A stretch of DNA of 14,062 bases from JAKORR01 sp964608495 (GTDB lineage Bacteria > Armatimonadota > Zipacnadia > Zipacnadales > FEN-943), in the NCBI GenBank assembly GCA_964608495.1, contig CAZSOQ010000135.1, forward strand, positions 1 to 14,062, in the 5' to 3' direction. The notes under the pieces were generated by a model. The model was not told the origin of the DNA. It made no database searches and saw only the letters and a list, made by a program, of their open reading frames with translations. Positions 12,539 to 14,062 of the stretch are shown here, piece after piece (position 1 is the first letter of the stretch; every line of letters starts with the position of its first letter). A program made the position numbers and the translations under genes.

Positions 12539-14062
12539 ATGACCCGTCGGGCCGTGCTTCTGGCCCTCCTTGCCGTACCCGTACTGTGCCTCTTCACGCA
12601 ATGGGGCGACTATGTGGTCAACGCCTCGCTGATGGCCGGCAGCTTCCCCCCTCTGGGGGCCTTCTTCCTCTTCGTGCTCTTCGTCGCCGCAGTCAACAGC
12701 CTGCTGTATCGAGCGCGCCCGCGACTGGCCTTCACGAGGGCGGAGCTTCTCCTCTTATACGCCGTGTTGGGCGTGGTGTCGGGGATTCCGGCGCGGGGAC
12801 TGGTGCATTTCCTGCTGCCCAACGTCACCGCCCACCGCTACTACGCGACGCCGGCCAACCACTGGCAGGACCTGATCCTGGGCCACGTGCCGCCTTGGAT
12901 CGGGCCGCGGGAGGACGAGGTAGTGCGTGCGCTCTTCGAGGGCCTGCGCCCGGGGGCGGCCGTGCCCTGGGCGGCCTGGGCGCCAGTGCTGGTGGCCTGG
13001 CTTCCCCTGTTCCTCGCCCTGTACGTGATGCTCGGATGCGCGTGCGCCCTGCTGAGCAACCAGTGGATAGAGCGCGAGCGGCTCCAGTTCCCGCTCGTTG
13101 ACATTCCCCTCGCGTTGACCGAGACCGGCCCCTCCTCGCCCGTCCCGACCGCCCTGTCGCCCTTCTTCCGCGACGCGCTGGTGTGGTTGGGCGCTCTGGG
13201 GCCCTTCCTGCTGCTTTCCCTCGAGAGCCTTCACGAGTATCTGCCCGCCGTGCCCGCGCCCAACCTGCGCGAGGTGCCCCTGGACCCGATCTTCTCTCAG
13301 CATCCCCTGCGCGCCCTGCGGCCCTTCAGCCTCTGCGTGTATCCCTCGGTCATCGGGCTGACCTTCCTGCTGCCCGCCCAGATGTCGCTGAGCTTCTGGG
13401 TCTTCTACCTGCTGACCAAGCTCCAGCACCTCGTGGGGGCGTTGACGGGGCTGCTGGGCACGGGCACCCCGCCCCTGTCCCGCTTCCCGTACCTGGAGCA
13501 GCAGGGGGGCGGCGCCTACCTGGCCCTGTTCGCCCTGTTCCTGTGGACCGGACGCCGTCAGTTCCGGCGCCTCCTCGACGCCGGCGAGCAGGCAGCGGGC
13601 CGGCACGTCCTTCCGCCGCGTCTGGCCGTGCTCGGCCTGCTGGGGTCCTTCGCGGTCATCGGCGTCTGGTGCCACGCCGCCGACCTCACCGCAGCCTTCG
13701 GCCTGGCCTTCTTCGGCCTGTACCTTGTCCACAACGTCGTGCTCATGCGCCTCGTGGCCGAGGGCGGGCTGTTTTGGCCCCTCGGGCCCATCCAGCCCGA
13801 TCAGCTCCTGCTGTCCTTCACAGGCACCCGCGGCCTGCCTCCAGCCACCATCGCCAATGCCGCCTTCCAGATGCAGCACGTTCGGGAGTACCGCTGCATG
13901 TTCGCCGCGAGCCTCCTGCAGGCCATCAAGCTGCGGCCCGACATGGGCGACCGCAGCCAGTCCCTCCTCCCGATGCTCCTGGGTTACCTCCTGCTTGCCA
14001 TCGCCGTGTCGCTGCCCCTGGCCCTGTTCTTCTGCTACCGCATCGGCGGCCTCAGGCTGGGC
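12539..14062 (+). CDS. Polytopic membrane protein, DUF6785-like (3' end outside window)
   Basis: 508 codons from ATG 12539, open to the end of the window. The protein is strongly hydrophobic with roughly nine to eleven membrane helices: near residues 5-20, 37-57 and 66-85, a pair around 145-172, 210-228, 265-285, several between 290 and 405, and 475-497. Between helices it has QWIERERLQFPL (175-186) and RLVAEGGLFWPLGPIQPD (about 405-421), charged loops I associate with the DUF6785/DUF6784 membrane proteins of uncultured polysaccharide-degrading bacteria. These families have no known function; a transporter-like role is inference from topology. No good ribosome site precedes the ATG, which overlaps the stop of a 19-codon reading frame (ATGA). 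It follows the secreted glycosidase-like gene on the same strand, which would suit uptake or sensing of its products. Confidence 0.82.
   Translation, partial: MTRRAVLLALLAVPVLCLFTQWGDYVVNASLMAGSFPPLGAFFLFVLFVAAVNSLLYRARPRLAFTRAELLLLYAVLGVVSGIPARGLVHFLLPNVTAHRYYATPANHWQDLILGHVPPWIGPREDEVVRALFEGLRPGAAVPWAAWAPVLVAWLPLFLALYVMLGCACALLSNQWIERERLQFPLVDIPLALTETGPSSPVPTALSPFFRDALVWLGALGPFLLLSLESLHEYLPAVPAPNLREVPLDPIFSQHPLRALRPFSLCVYPSVIGLTFLLPAQMSLSFWVFYLLTKLQHLVGALTGLLGTGTPPLSRFPYLEQQGGGAYLALFALFLWTGRRQFRRLLDAGEQAAGRHVLPPRLAVLGLLGSFAVIGVWCHAADLTAAFGLAFFGLYLVHNVVLMRLVAEGGLFWPLGPIQPDQLLLSFTGTRGLPPATIANAAFQMQHVREYRCMFAASLLQAIKLRPDMGDRSQSLLPMLLGYLLLAIAVSLPLALFFCYRIGGLRLG

Noticed and set aside
12755..13879. 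Open frame of 374 codons on the minus strand
   Set aside because: Antisense to the membrane protein gene; rich in Gln/Gly/Glu with no recognisable domain, while the plus strand shows clear membrane helices.

Overview
The window is GC-rich bacterial DNA using the standard code. It reads as a metagenome-assembled contig, because a 100-base run of N (4025-4124) interrupts one gene. The family mix is a LarA-like protein, DUF4127, a DUF6785-type membrane protein, a MtaA-like URO-D protein, a secreted TIM-barrel glycosidase-like protein and an N-terminal 'LLLGPFP' secreted protein. I associate this mix with Planctomycetota, Armatimonadota and similar uncultured polysaccharide degraders. That placement is inference; there is no rRNA or marker gene here.

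Layout. 1-289 (-): 5' part of a secreted protein. 406-1107 (-): PIG-L/LmbE-type deacetylase. 1197-2429 (+): LarA-like (DUF2088) protein with an unusual active site, divergent from the deacetylase. 2511-3227 (+): glycerophosphodiester phosphodiesterase. 3256-5487 (-): three-gene membrane module of unknown function. It consists of a membrane-anchored protein with Met/Gly/Pro-rich tracts, broken by the assembly gap, and two small single-pass proteins. It has a good sigma70-type promoter at 5534-5563. 5654-8634 (-): DUF4127 protein and an archaeal-type cofactor-independent phosphoglycerate mutase (ApgM), apparently an operon read from a promoter at 8701-8730. 8796-9938 (-): URO-D/MtaA-like protein with a zinc-site signature and a probable TTG start. 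10063-12303 (+): secreted multidomain glycoside-hydrolase-like protein, divergent from the URO-D gene. 12539-14062 (+): polytopic DUF6785-like membrane protein, running off the window.

How the genes may fit together. Secreted glycosidase-like proteins, a deacetylase, a diesterase and racemase/mutase-like enzymes suggest scavenging of carbohydrate or lipid-derived material followed by small-molecule conversion, but no complete pathway is visible. The best candidate for something undescribed is the 3256-5487 module. The cleanest single results are that the assembly gap ends in two identical 40-base copies of a tandem repeat, that merging them restores the reading frame, and that the LarA-like protein has Thr where LarA has a catalytic His.
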